A stretch of 64,000 nucleotides of DNA from Bacteroidales bacterium (GCA_016707785.1 JADJGZ010000012.1:122736-186735); one strand, 5' to 3'; positions 54,959-63,587 are shown, numbered from the stretch's first letter. Program-made: numbers and translations. The notes: generated from the letters alone by a model not told the origin.

Positions 54959-54996
54959 GAAGAATTTGGCTTGAATTCTTCGGGAAATAGTTTTTT
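54959..54996 (+). terminator. Candidate terminator after the esterase gene
   Basis: GAAGAATT (54959-54966) and AATTCTTC (54974-54981) form a perfect 8-bp stem, with a run of T beginning about ten bases after it. It lies between convergent genes. Confidence 0.5.
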
Positions 54997-55007
54997 TAGA
55001 TAATCAC

Positions 55008-56825
55008 TTAATCATTAAAGTACTTTTTTATTAATGAATGCAGATCGCCTTTATTGATAGGTTTAGTGATATAATCATTACAGCCTGCATCGATTGCTTT
55101 TTCCTGGTCGCCGGATAATCCAAAGGCTGTCTGTGCAATAATGACAACCCTCTTGTTAAATTGCCGGATTCGGCGGGTTGCTTCGTAGCCGTTCAATCCG
55201 GGCATTTGAATATCCATGAGTATTAGATCAAGGTCAGGGTTATTGCGGCACATCGCAATGGCTTCGGTACCTGTACCTGCTTTTAGTATTTGTTTCCCAA
55301 TTTCATCCAGTTCAATTCTTAATAAAATTTCAGAAGCTTCATCATCTTCCACAATCAATATTTTCAACCCGGGAACTTCGCCACTGCTTCTTTTTTCAAT
55401 CCTGCGGTTAGATGCTTCCTTTTCAACATTTGTGTTCTCCCGGCCTTTAAATGGTATTGTAAAGTAAAAGGCAGTGCCTTTGCCTTCTTCACTTTCAACC
55501 CAGATTTTTCCACCAAGCATTTCAACATAAGCCTTCGAAATCGATAAACCCAATCCTGCTCCCTGTCTTGCCATTTTATCAGCTATATCAGCCTGAATAA
55601 AGCGTTCAAAGATGGCTTCCTGCCTGTCTTTTGGAATTCCGATCCCGGTGTCTTTCACATAAAATTCTATAAAACCTCCTTTTCTGAAACACCCGAATTC
55701 TATGGTTCCTTCTTCGGTGTATTTAATAGCATTTTTTACCAAATTGGTTAGAATGGCGTATGTTTTCTCACGATCAGTATAAATGAGGGTATCACTAACA
55801 GGCAGATAATTTGTGAAAATGAACCTGATTCCTTTGGCTTCCAGTTCTGGCTTGAAGAATGAATAGGTGTATTCCATCTGATCATTGAGATCAGTTTCCA
55901 CAAGGTCAATCTTCATTAATCCCGCTTCTATCTTTGAAATATCGACAATATCATTAATAATATTGAGCATACGTGCTCCGCTTTTTTCAATGATATCGAT
56001 ATACATTTGTTGCTGATTACCTGTAAGACCTGGTTTTTTGAGTAAATCAGAAAACCCCAGTATGCCATTCATTGGAGTGCGGATTTCGTGACTCATATTA
56101 GCCAGGAAAGCTGTTTTAAGCCGATCACTTTCTTCTGCTTTTTCTTTGGCCCTTAGCAATTCATTGGTTCGTTCTTCTATGGTTTTCTCCAGGTTCTTAT
56201 TGATATCCACGATATGTTGTTTTTCGCTGTCGAGTTCATAATTCAGAAAGAAATTATGACGGGCATAATACTCTATGTTATAAGCAGCAAACATTCCGAT
56301 AATATTGGAACTGATGAAGAAGAAATTAGTGTTAATAACAATTATATCAGGCGCATGTGAATAAAATATCACTCCCAGGTTATAAAAAATCAGAATAATC
56401 CAACCTGCAAGAGTAGCATAAAAGAAACGTAATTTGATAAAAAAATAGCCTGCTGAAAATATCAGCATCATCCCTGCATAATAGGCATAGTTTTCTGGTA
56501 CAAGCATAACCATAATACTAATGCCGGATCCTCCTGCAATAAGGCTCACAAATAACAGCTGTTGCCAGATTTGCCTGAATATTTTGGTAAATGAGAGGAA
56601 AAAGACAATCGTCAGGAGTGGGACTACAAAGATGTACCTGATAATATGAAATAGTCTTGCGTACTCCGGAAACATTAGTGAATCAAGGAATCCAAAAATT
56701 CCATAGAGAAAGGTTACGAGTACAAACGAGATTCTGACCTGGAAAAGTGATTCATAAAAATATGTTTTCAGGAACAGCTTTTCCTCCTTTTCAGGAAAAG
56801 CCAATGTTATTTTATTGAATATCAT
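55008..56825 (-). CDS. Membrane-bound hybrid histidine kinase with receiver domain
   Basis: From ATG 56823-56825 the protein is 605 aa. It has about six or seven membrane helices (about 30-195), a coiled-coil linker, and a HisKA domain with H246 in MSHEIRTP. HATPase (about 350-465, with DTGIGIP and GAGLGLSIS) and a receiver (480-603) with D538 in LMDIQMP follow. The membrane part is the sensor; the signal is unknown. A longer frame to 56969 adds 48 residues without family likeness. A separate kinase remnant lies just upstream at 57037-57183. Confidence 0.88.
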   Translation of the reverse strand: MIFNKITLAFPEKEEKLFLKTYFYESLFQVRISFVLVTFLYGIFGFLDSLMFPEYARLFHIIRYIFVVPLLTIVFFLSFTKIFRQIWQQLLFVSLIAGGSGISIMVMLVPENYAYYAGMMLIFSAGYFFIKLRFFYATLAGWIILIFYNLGVIFYSHAPDIIVINTNFFFISSNIIGMFAAYNIEYYARHNFFLNYELDSEKQHIVDINKNLEKTIEERTNELLRAKEKAEESDRLKTAFLANMSHEIRTPMNGILGFSDLLKKPGLTGNQQQMYIDIIEKSGARMLNIINDIVDISKIEAGLMKIDLVETDLNDQMEYTYSFFKPELEAKGIRFIFTNYLPVSDTLIYTDREKTYAILTNLVKNAIKYTEEGTIEFGCFRKGGFIEFYVKDTGIGIPKDRQEAIFERFIQADIADKMARQGAGLGLSISKAYVEMLGGKIWVESEEGKGTAFYFTIPFKGRENTNVEKEASNRRIEKRSSGEVPGLKILIVEDDEASEILLRIELDEIGKQILKAGTGTEAIAMCRNNPDLDLILMDIQMPGLNGYEATRRIRQFNKRVVIIAQTAFGLSGDQEKAIDAGCNDYITKPINKGDLHSLIKKYFND

Positions 56826-57036
56826 TTTTGTAGCTGTAATAATTTGTAAAAGTAAGCATACTGCGGCCTGTTTCTGCTTGCTTGCATATTGAAAAATCTC
56901 GAACCTCTTCAGATCCGGTTCCGGAAAGAACGGAATACGAATATAGTAAAAAGCTTTAAAAAAAAACAAAAGTTAAAACCAGGTGGCTTTTTGAAATAGG
57001 GCTTCTAAAAGCTATTTCATCATTCAAGTCTATGCC

Positions 57037-57183
57037 TTATGTACTTTCATCAAACATCACTTCGTCTGAAATGCCGGTTTTGGATAAAGGCTTCTCAATG
57101 GGTAATCTAAAATAGAAAGAGGAACCTTCCCCTTCAATACTTTCATCCCAGATCTCACCACCATTTTTTCTAAAAATCCTTTT
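57037..57183 (-). pseudogene. Remnant of a histidine kinase (HATPase C-terminus)
   Basis: The minus-strand frame ending at TAA 57037-57039 reads KNGGEIWDESIEGEGSSFYF then RLPIEKPLSKTG. This is the end of a histidine-kinase ATPase domain (compare GGKIWVESEEGKGTAFYFTI in the neighbouring kinase). No start and no upstream kinase part exist. The frame breaks at a stop just beyond 57183, and the acetyltransferase gene overlaps this junction. The rest was probably lost when the accessory DNA to the right arrived. Confidence 0.75.
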
Positions 57184-57616
57184 TAAGATAAATCATATCA
57201 ACAAGTTGTATGTTGCCCTCGAAAATCGGGTGGTCGTAATTGTCTATAAAAAAATTATTTACCCGATTTGACTTTTCAAATCCACAATTTTCATAAAACG
57301 ACAAGATTGCCGGCGTTTCACCTGTCCCGACAAGCATTGTTTTGTAATCGTTTTTGTAGAAATCAAAAATGAAATTTATCAATGCTCTGCCGTATCCTTT
57401 GCCTTGGTATTTCTCGTATGTCGCTATGTTTTTCAATTCGCAGGTTTCGCTATTTATCGGCACTACAACGCATACACTTTTCAAATCATCGTCATATAAA
57501 ACAAACAAGTCACCACCTGGTAAATACTTGTCAATCATATTTTCCTGCTCGTCAGCCAACAACAATAAGTCAAGGAACTGTTTCTTATTCTCGGTAATTT
57601 TCTCTATTTTCACCAT
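57170..57616 (-). CDS. GNAT family N-acetyltransferase
   Basis: From ATG 57614-57616 the protein is 148 aa (MVKIEKITENKKQF); an earlier start at 57676 adds 20 residues. The acetyl-CoA loop KYQGKGYGRALINF and the FYENCGFEKSNRV end block identify the fold. The acceptor is unknown. Its 3' end runs into the kinase remnant, and it marks the left border of the accessory region. Confidence 0.8.
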   Translation of the reverse strand: MVKIEKITENKKQFLDLLLLADEQENMIDKYLPGGDLFVLYDDDLKSVCVVVPINSETCELKNIATYEKYQGKGYGRALINFIFDFYKNDYKTMLVGTGETPAILSFYENCGFEKSNRVNNFFIDNYDHPIFEGNIQLVDMIYLKKDF

Positions 57617-57758
57617 ATCGCTGATGTTTCCTAATTTGTCAGGTTTTATTTTCTGCCGTATAGCCCCACACTGCATCTAATGGTCGAGCCACACCTGTTT
57701 ATTTTTTTTACTTTTAAAGATCCTATAATGTAGGGCAATAAGCTAAATAATATGAATT

Positions 57759-59066
57759 ATGAATAAAGTTACAGTATTCTTTTTAATGGTTTTTGTCTTA
57801 TCAAGAGCCGGTGCCCAGGATTATTTTATAAGCTTTACAGGAACAGGAGCTGCCACTTCAGCTGATTCGGTGCAAATTGAAAATTTAACTAAAGGAACAA
57901 GCTTGATGCTCAGTGGAGGAGATCTGTTACATCTTGTTTCAACAAATGGATTTAGTGAATTAAATTCCTCCTTAAATTCTGACCTGCTCATCTTTCCAAA
58001 TCCTATGAAAGGCAATTGTATAATCAGGTTTGAGTCAGCAGCTGAAATCAACACCACGTTTGAACTTTATGATCTAAAAGGAAATAGGATAATCAATGAA
58101 CAGAAATGGGTTTCAAAAGGATCTCATTTTTATAGCCTGAGTGGAATTGGTAGCGGCTTGTATACGTTGAAAATTAAATCCGGAATAAAAACTTATACTT
58201 CGAAAATACTATCTATTAGCGAAACTGTCGGCATGGCTGAATTTCGCCTGGTGGGAAATATACCTGAAATTGACATTCAAGATTCGCCTTTAGCTTCAGG
58301 ACTGATGATGAGGTTGAAAAATGATAACTCTGTCATTGACATGCTATATAATACTGGCGACTTATTGATGCTTACAGGTAGATCAGGGCATTACAGAACT
58401 GTCTTTATGCTTGTGCCGTCTCAAAGTCAAGCCGTAGAATTTAATTTCATAGCTTGTACTGATGCTGATAGCAATAACTATTCTGTAGTGGAAATTGGGG
58501 CACAAACATGGATGGCTGAAAACCTGAAAGTAACTCATTATAGGGATGGTACTCCAATTCCGAATGTTACAAGCAATTCCGAATGGGCAGTTCTTTCAAC
58601 CGCAGCATACTGCTGGTACAATAATGATGAAGCTAATTATAAAAATTCATACGGAGCACTTTATAACTGGTATGCGGTAGCCGATAGCCATAATATTTGC
58701 CCAACAGGCTGGCATATGCCCAGGGATTATGATTGGACCATTCTCTCCACATACTTAGGGGCAAATGCCGGTGGTAAAATGAAAAGTACAAGAACAGCAC
58801 CAAATGATCCGCAACCAAGGTGGGAAGCCCCTAACACAGACGCAACAAACGAAAGTGGCTTTTCAGGCCTTCCGGGAGGTTCCCGCGACGACTTCATTGC
58901 AACTTTCTATCTCAATGGGCACTATGGCAACTGGTGGAGTAAAACTGAGGATTCTGGCAATACGCTTGATGCCTGGAGCCGTAACCTGTACCATGAACAT
59001 GGCATTCTAAGCAAGGACGACAACGGTAAGTCATATGGGTTTTCAGTTCGTTGTCTCAGGGATTAG
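57759..59066 (+). CDS. Secreted FISUMP-domain protein with an internal T9SS-type domain
   Basis: The 435-aa protein has a signal peptide (1-19). A sorting-domain-like module lies at 77-153 (LLIFPNPMKGNCIIR to YTSKILSI), in the middle of the protein instead of at the end. A FISUMP domain (Fibrobacter succinogenes major paralogous, about 230-435) follows with QTWMAENLKVTHY, GALYNWYAV, ICPTGWHMP, GFSGLPGG and GFSVRCLRD. FISUMP domains are C-type-lectin-like and found on surface proteins. The function is unknown. Confidence 0.82.
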   Translation: MNKVTVFFLMVFVLSRAGAQDYFISFTGTGAATSADSVQIENLTKGTSLMLSGGDLLHLVSTNGFSELNSSLNSDLLIFPNPMKGNCIIRFESAAEINTTFELYDLKGNRIINEQKWVSKGSHFYSLSGIGSGLYTLKIKSGIKTYTSKILSISETVGMAEFRLVGNIPEIDIQDSPLASGLMMRLKNDNSVIDMLYNTGDLLMLTGRSGHYRTVFMLVPSQSQAVEFNFIACTDADSNNYSVVEIGAQTWMAENLKVTHYRDGTPIPNVTSNSEWAVLSTAAYCWYNNDEANYKNSYGALYNWYAVADSHNICPTGWHMPRDYDWTILSTYLGANAGGKMKSTRTAPNDPQPRWEAPNTDATNESGFSGLPGGSRDDFIATFYLNGHYGNWWSKTEDSGNTLDAWSRNLYHEHGILSKDDNGKSYGFSVRCLRD

Positions 59067-59330
59067 ACTATTTACAATTTGAAATATTTGACGAAGCCCG
59101 ATTATTTTTAAAAATGGGACTGCATCGGATAACGATTTGGGGCCAGGTGAAGTGGCGATTTTCACCATCCCGGTAGCTATCGGGATTGATGAATAGAACT
59201 AAATTTTGATTTACCACAAAAGTGCCGGAGGAGCACTGAACCGCCACTTTTGCCAAACCTGTGTTAATATTTCGTTGTTTTAGCGCACTTTGTCTGTTGT
59301 TGCAAACTTTGTTAGTTAGTTATTTTCAGG
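59067..59330. other. Noncoding gap with a short dispersed-type palindrome
   Basis: This stretch between convergent genes has no gene. It contains a palindrome at 59167-59186 and an inverted repeat around AAAAGTG (59218-59224) and CACTTTT (59245-59251). Confidence 0.5.
59167..59186. repeat. 20-bp palindrome of the ATCCCG-TAGCTA-CGGGAT type
   Basis: ATCCCGGTAGCTATCGGGAT is symmetrical at 18 of 20 positions. Similar palindromes occur in intergenic DNA of many Bacteroidota, to my knowledge. Confidence 0.5.
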
Positions 59331-60413
59331 CTATTGCTTATATTCTGAATAAGTAATAAATTCTTTTCCATCGAAAATGTAAAGACCTTTTTCTTTCGTA
59401 CCCACCCAAAGATTTCCAATTGCATCTTCCAAAATTGACCACCCACCTAAATTGGCTAGTCCATCTTTTGTTGTAAAAGGAGCGATAGATTTTCCATCGT
59501 AACGAAAAAGTCCATCACCGCTAAACCAAAAGTTTCCCCTTTTGTCTTCGATAATTTTAGCAACCATTGTACCTGTTAAGCCATCTTTCGCTGAAAAACT
59601 TGTAAATGTTTTTCCATCATACCGGTAGACTCCACCCCAGTTACTGAACCAAAGATTCCCATTTTTGTCCTGCAATTGAGGCCACCCCCAACTATGAGGT
59701 TTTGGCCTTGGCCCATTTTGTCCCTGGATTAATTCTTGTAGTTTAAAGTTGGTTATAGATTTACCATCGTAACGAAAAACACCTTCATTAGTTCGTCCAC
59801 CTAACCAAATGTTACCTGCATTATCTTCTAAAATGCGTTCCACCTTATCATTACTGGTCAAAAAGCCATTTGCGGCTTCATTAATCGGAAAATGTGTAAA
59901 AGATTTGCCATCGTAAATATAGACACCATCAATCGTTACAAACCATAGTTTTCCGCTTTTTGCTTGCAACATACTGTAAACCCAATGGTTTTGATAGTAG
60001 GGATTCTTGTTAGGAGGCAGGTTTTTTGGTAAAGGAATCTTGATTTTGTCAAATGTTTTGCCATTGTAAAGACAAAGTCCCTTTTCAGTACCTATCCAAA
60101 ATTTACCATCTTTATCTTCCAAAATGCAATAAATATTATCACAATCTAACCCATCTTTTACTGTAAATTGATTGAAAGATTTTCCATCATACTTATAAAG
60201 CCCCTTTTCAGTTGTTCCAAACCAAAGATTACCTTCATTGTCTTTTAAACTACATCGAACATTGCCAAATTGGGGGTCACTTATGGTTTTTATTAGTTTT
60301 AATCCATCCTTTTCTTTTGGCAAATCTTTTTTAACGGGTATGTCGCAGGCAGTCCCCAAAAGCAGTATTGTCAGGAAAGTAAAAACTTGTATTTGTAAGA
60401 ATTTTTTTTTCAT
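59331..60413 (-). CDS. Lipoprotein with two-component-regulator propeller repeats
   Basis: The 360-aa protein has a lipobox LGTAC at about residue 23 and then seven blades of the reg_prop type (LKDNEGNLWFGTTEKGLYKY, LEDKDGKFWIGTEKGLCLY and so on), enough for a closed seven-blade propeller. Such propellers are usually the sensor part of hybrid two-component proteins. Here the propeller stands alone with a lipid anchor and no kinase part. The ligand is unknown. Confidence 0.83.
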   Translation of the reverse strand: MKKKFLQIQVFTFLTILLLGTACDIPVKKDLPKEKDGLKLIKTISDPQFGNVRCSLKDNEGNLWFGTTEKGLYKYDGKSFNQFTVKDGLDCDNIYCILEDKDGKFWIGTEKGLCLYNGKTFDKIKIPLPKNLPPNKNPYYQNHWVYSMLQAKSGKLWFVTIDGVYIYDGKSFTHFPINEAANGFLTSNDKVERILEDNAGNIWLGGRTNEGVFRYDGKSITNFKLQELIQGQNGPRPKPHSWGWPQLQDKNGNLWFSNWGGVYRYDGKTFTSFSAKDGLTGTMVAKIIEDKRGNFWFSGDGLFRYDGKSIAPFTTKDGLANLGGWSILEDAIGNLWVGTKEKGLYIFDGKEFITYSEYKQ

Positions 60414-60433
60414 TATTCAAATTGTCTTTGAGG

Positions 60434-61234
60434 TCAGTCTGTAATTATTAATTTCTCTGCTGCGATGATTTTGTTTTCTTCTGTCAGCCTGATGAAATAC
60501 AGTCCGCTTGGAAGATTGTCACGGGATAAAGAAACTGTCTGCCCTGAAATGTTTTTTACTTGCTTTAAAGCCTGCCCGTATGAGTTGTAAATTGTCAGGG
60601 TTGCATTTTTAAGATTGCCAATTGTCTGTATAGTTGTCGAGGAAATAAAAGGATTGGGAATGATAGAAAAAATATTCTTTTTTGAATTTTCATTAATTCC
60701 TAAGATGGTTTGTCCCGACTGAATGCAAGCATTTGGGGTACTCTGGTAGGCGTAATCTTTTATGGTGAACGATGTGGATGTTGCTGGTAAATCTAAGCGT
60801 GCCCAGCCATAGTATGTGTTTGTTCCCACAATTAGTTTTAATGCTAAATATTTATTTGTTTCTCCTACCCAGTAACCTATGCTTGTTCCCCAGCCCATTG
60901 TACCAGGGTTATTAGAATCATACCATGTTTCTAGTGTGTCACAAATACTATTAGATGCAGATAATGCCCATGGTAAATGTACACCACCAACAAAATTCCC
61001 CGAATAAGCATTGTTATTTTGAGGATAACACATCACCTTATCAACCAAATCGAATTGAATTAAAAAATCAACAATAGAGTCATTATTCAAATCTAAAGGA
61101 TAAGTAGCATTGGGAGTAGCGTCAGGGATGTCAGTATATATAATTTGTGAGTATAATCTACTGTTGAAAACAAATAATATAAATAAGCAGCATAAGGATG
61201 CCACTTTTTTCAGAAATATAATTTTTGTTTTCAT
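60434..61234 (-). CDS. Secreted hypothetical protein with T9SS sorting domain
   Basis: The 266-aa protein has a signal peptide (about 1-29, ending LYSQ) and an unrecognised middle part containing DLNNDSIVDFLIQFDL, a calcium-loop-like segment. A C-terminal sorting domain (about 185-266, IFSIIPNPFISSTTI to EKLIITD) follows. It is 20 bases upstream of the propeller lipoprotein gene on the same strand, so the two are probably cotranscribed. Confidence 0.7.
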   Translation of the reverse strand: MKTKIIFLKKVASLCCLFILFVFNSRLYSQIIYTDIPDATPNATYPLDLNNDSIVDFLIQFDLVDKVMCYPQNNNAYSGNFVGGVHLPWALSASNSICDTLETWYDSNNPGTMGWGTSIGYWVGETNKYLALKLIVGTNTYYGWARLDLPATSTSFTIKDYAYQSTPNACIQSGQTILGINENSKKNIFSIIPNPFISSTTIQTIGNLKNATLTIYNSYGQALKQVKNISGQTVSLSRDNLPSGLYFIRLTEENKIIAAEKLIITD

Positions 61235-61283
61235 TTTTTATCGGTAGAGATTATCGTGCTACATCAGCACTTTTAATTGTAAA

Positions 61284-61381
61284 GTTAACGTTCCTGGGTT
61301 AGGCGAGCGTGGCTTTGTGTTGTTGGCCTTGCGCATTAAGCAAAGCCATGATCGCTTAGCTCGTTTTACCCAGGGTTAGTG
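61284..61381 (-). repeat. Palindromic module-border element A (attC-like)
   Basis: The element begins AACGTTCCTGGGTTAGGCGA (61287) and folds into nested stems. CCTGGGT (61293-61299) pairs with ACCCAGG (61368-61374), CGAGC (61304-61308) with GCTCG (61359-61363), and TGGCTTTG (61310-61317) with CAAAGCCA (61341-61348) around a 23-nt loop containing GGCCTTGCGC. It lies 8 bases beyond the stop of the toxin gene at 61382. Homologous to the elements at 62024 and 63180. Confidence 0.6.
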
Positions 61382-61705
61382 TTAATCTACGTATGTCTCT
61401 TTTATTATATTTTTTACTTCTAATATTTCTTTATCAGTCAGTTTATCAAGCACTTTCAAGATTCTGGTCTTATCTATTGTCCTAATTTGATCTATCACAA
61501 TCCACCCGGTTTTATCATTATGTTTTACTTCTATTCTGGTTGGATATGTTTTTGATTGACTTGTCATCGGAGCAATAGTAATTGTCTGAAGATGACGATT
61601 CATTTCATCTGGAGAAATAACAACACAGGGCCTGGTCTTTTTAATTTCGCTACCGACTGTAGGATCCAGATTTACTAAAACGATGCAATATTGAACTATT
61701 TCCAT
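61382..61705 (-). CDS. MazF/PemK-type mRNA interferase toxin
   Basis: The 107-aa protein has the MazF/PemK opening (QYCIVLVNLDPTVGSEIKKT, then RPCVVISPDEMN) and the TIAPMTSQ and GWIVIDQIRTID blocks of ribosome-independent endoribonucleases. It would cut mRNA when not held by its partner. The start overlaps the end of the antitoxin gene by 10 bases, which couples their translation. Confidence 0.92.
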   Translation of the reverse strand: MEIVQYCIVLVNLDPTVGSEIKKTRPCVVISPDEMNRHLQTITIAPMTSQSKTYPTRIEVKHNDKTGWIVIDQIRTIDKTRILKVLDKLTDKEILEVKNIIKETYVD

Positions 61706-61941
61706 TCTTCAAAATTTTCATCTTCAAAAACATCTGCCATCAATGGCTTATCATCTTTATTATCATGCATTTTTTTAAATGCTTTTTCCCAGCCTTTTCT
61801 AGGCAAAGTTTTAGGTCGAATAATAATATATCCTTTTTCTAAGATCAATTCTACAGTGTCTTTGATATTATATTTCTCTAAGATGGTTTTACTTAATCTT
61901 ATTCCTTTTGAATTTCCGATTTGTACTACAGAGATGTCCAT
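61696..61941 (-). CDS. MazE/AbrB-type antitoxin
   Basis: The 81-aa protein has an N-terminal SpoVT/AbrB swapped-hairpin DNA-binding domain (VQIGNSKGIRLSKTILEKY) and an acidic C-terminal tail that would wrap the toxin. It precedes the MazF-type gene in the usual order, and it likely represses its own promoter. Confidence 0.88.
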   Translation of the reverse strand: MDISVVQIGNSKGIRLSKTILEKYNIKDTVELILEKGYIIIRPKTLPRKGWEKAFKKMHDNKDDKPLMADVFEDENFEEWK

Positions 61942-62023
61942 GGCGATTATTGTTTGTAGTTACAAAGTTATTACAATATTTTAATATTTTGACGGATGCA
62001 GAATTTTTTTTCTAATCGGGGGT

Positions 62024-62107
62024 GACGGTCCCGATCTGGGCGAGGTGGGCTTTTGTGGGCCTTGCGCGTTGGAAGAGCCCGCCTTGCCTGGCCTGGGTTG
62101 GCGGTAG
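62024..62107 (-). repeat. Palindromic module-border element B (attC-like)
   Basis: The element begins GACGGTCCCGATCTGGGCGA. The arm at 62039-62054 pairs with 62073-62088 (13 of 16 identical after complementing, the rest G/T-type) around an 18-nt loop with GGCCTTGCGC. The distance from the first base to GGCGAG is 15, the same as in A and C. Confidence 0.6.
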
Positions 62108-62205
62108 CTATGATTTCTTTTTTACTGATAATCTTTTAATCATACTCAGGGAATGTGTTCTATCTTTATTATTATTTAAAAAAAACTCTTCGTCATCCTT
62201 TTTAT

Positions 62206-62273
62206 ACTCAATCGCAATGAATTTGCCCCGAAGGGGAGCCTTTGGTTCAAAGCAATATTCTTGCAGATTGAGT
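62206..62273. repeat. Long stem-loop
   Basis: ACTCAATCGCAA (62206-62217) pairs with TTGC and GATTGAGT (62261-62264 and 62266-62273) with one bulged base. The loop contains a second hairpin, CCCC-GAA-GGGG (62226-62236). It could be a structured RNA or a small palindromic element. Confidence 0.45.
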
Positions 62274-62296
62274 AATGCCGGGGCGCACAGGTTTCC

Positions 62297-62312
62297 TCCG
62301 CCAGCCGGCGGA
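62297..62312. repeat. 16-bp GC-rich palindrome
   Basis: TCCGCCAGCCGGCGGA is symmetrical at 14 of 16 positions, strongly GC-rich in AT-rich surroundings. Confidence 0.45.
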
Positions 62313-62485
62313 TCGCAAAATGATTCAGCAACGGTATAACATTGGCGGGAACGGTTGCAGCTTTCCTTTGCCAGTCTTTATTCAACAGGTTTTTAAGGAA
62401 TCACAAATTTAAACTTAATAATATTTTGCTGGTAAGCACAAAGTTAAGCCTGGTAGAGGGTAGGTGCTGTTAGCCGCTGTCATTT

Positions 62486-62983
62486 TTATTTAGAATCTAA
62501 CAAGTCACTCGAATGAATTATTTTACTGCCATTTTTTTCGTAATAATTCAGCATTTCGTCAATTTTCCTTTTATCATAACTCGTAATACAATCTGATAAG
62601 ACTGTAACTTTGTAGTTTTCCTTGCACATATTAAATACGGTTGATTTCACGCAGGCAATGGCGTCTGCTCCTGTAATGTAAAATTCGCTTATTTCATTTT
62701 TCTTGATAAAGTCAGCAAAATCTTCGCTGGTCAATGCGTTGCCTTTGGATTTTTCAAAAATGTTTTTGGAAACCAATTTCATGTCCGAAACTAATTCAGA
62801 CCCACGAGTATTAGGTTTGAAAGTCCTTGTGCCGTCAGATAAGTTATAATGCCTTATGTAAACGACATGAATTTCATTTTCCACTGCCCAATCTATTGAC
62901 CTATTAACATTGTCAATGATTTCTTTGTAGTTTTTGGTAATGTCATTTTGAATGTCAATCACCACTAGAGACTTTTTCTGCAT
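62486..62983 (-). CDS. Isochorismatase-family cysteine hydrolase
   Basis: The 165-aa protein has the isochorismatase fold: LVVIDIQNDI near the start (the conserved aspartate), YIRHYN, a lysine-bearing KSKGNALTSEDF segment and ITGADAIACVKSTVF, with the catalytic cysteine in the CVKST context. The family hydrolyses amides or vinyl ethers such as nicotinamide or isochorismate; the substrate here is unknown. It is the only gene between elements B and C. Confidence 0.85.
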   Translation of the reverse strand: MQKKSLVVIDIQNDITKNYKEIIDNVNRSIDWAVENEIHVVYIRHYNLSDGTRTFKPNTRGSELVSDMKLVSKNIFEKSKGNALTSEDFADFIKKNEISEFYITGADAIACVKSTVFNMCKENYKVTVLSDCITSYDKRKIDEMLNYYEKNGSKIIHSSDLLDSK

Positions 62984-63066
62984 GGGATTAATTATTTAAT
63001 TTTTATGTTTGAATTCAATTTTCTATCTCATTGTCCATCGCACTGTTGCTTGTTTTCTTGCGGCTA

Positions 63067-63195
63067 ATGTCAGCTTGTCTAAAAAGTTACATAAGTGCTT
63101 CTGATAATCCCATATTTGAGGTTAAACTCGAGCAGGTATCCAAGAAATTGAAGGAGCAAAAGAGGTTTTTAGACAGTTTGACGTTCCCGGGTTAG
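63067..63195 (+). CDS. Possible small ORF or gene fragment ending in element C
   Basis: A 42-codon frame starts MSACLKSYISASDNPIFEV and continues with a KLKEQKRFL-like helix. The stop lies inside element C (63193-63195). The peptide looks protein-like and could be the tail of a lost gene. No ribosome binding site was seen, so it is doubtful. Confidence 0.2.
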   Translation: MSACLKSYISASDNPIFEVKLEQVSKKLKEQKRFLDSLTFPG

Positions 63196-63265
63196 GCGAG
63201 GTTGGTTTAGTGGTGGGCCAGGTGCGGCTGGAAAACCCACCTTGCTTAGCCGCAGTTATGCCAAG
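63180..63265 (-). repeat. Palindromic module-border element C (attC-like)
   Basis: The element begins GACGTTCCCGGGTTAGGCGA. The arm 63192-63208 pairs with 63233-63249 (13 of 17) around a 24-nt loop, and it ends AGCCGCAGTTATGCC. Its right edge is about 15 bases from the stop of the antitoxin gene at 63279. Confidence 0.6.
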
Positions 63266-63278
63266 TGATGATTCTCCC

Positions 63279-63587
63279 CTAGAACTCAAGGTTTAATTTT
63301 AAATGTCCTCCAAGACCTTCTCTTATTATTCTCATGAGAGTTGAAAGTCTAATATCACTTGCATTGTTCTCGATTCTGGAAATGTAGTTTTTTGTTGTTC
63401 CACATTTAATTGCAAGTTCTTCCTGAGTTAGGTTTTGTTTTTTACGAGCTTCTTGAATGAGAGCTCCAATTCTAAAGTTTTCAAACCCTTCTTCATATTT
63501 ATCTCGAGCTGGAGTCCCAACTTTACCGTATTTTTTATCTAAATGATCATCCCAGGAAACAATCTTATTTTCTTGATTTGTCTTCAT
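63279..63587 (-). CDS. HigA-type helix-turn-helix antitoxin
   Basis: The 102-aa protein has an acidic/basic N-terminal arm and a Cro/C1-type HTH (about 36-95: LIQEARKKQNLTQEELAIKC then GTTKNYISRIENN). It follows the toxin gene by 34 bases, the toxin-first order typical of HigBA pairs. It should neutralise the toxin and repress the pair. Confidence 0.87.
   Translation of the reverse strand: MKTNQENKIVSWDDHLDKKYGKVGTPARDKYEEGFENFRIGALIQEARKKQNLTQEELAIKCGTTKNYISRIENNASDIRLSTLMRIIREGLGGHLKLNLEF

Larger units (their letters stand above)
61942..62485. other. Noncoding stretch with element B and further inverted repeats
   Basis: No credible gene lies in these 544 bp. They hold element B (62024-62107), a long stem-loop at 62206-62273 and a GC-rich palindrome at 62297-62312. 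Short open frames across these repeats on both strands look like translated repeat DNA. Confidence 0.6.

Noticed and set aside
57384..57760. A further border element next to the acetyltransferase gene
   Set aside because: The sequence around 57677-57758 lacks the AACGTTCC...GGCGAG pattern and the paired arms of elements A-C.
62022..62385. Protein genes on either strand (105 aa plus, 69 aa minus)
   Set aside because: The frames run through element B, the stem-loop at 62206 and the GC-rich palindrome; composition follows the repeats.
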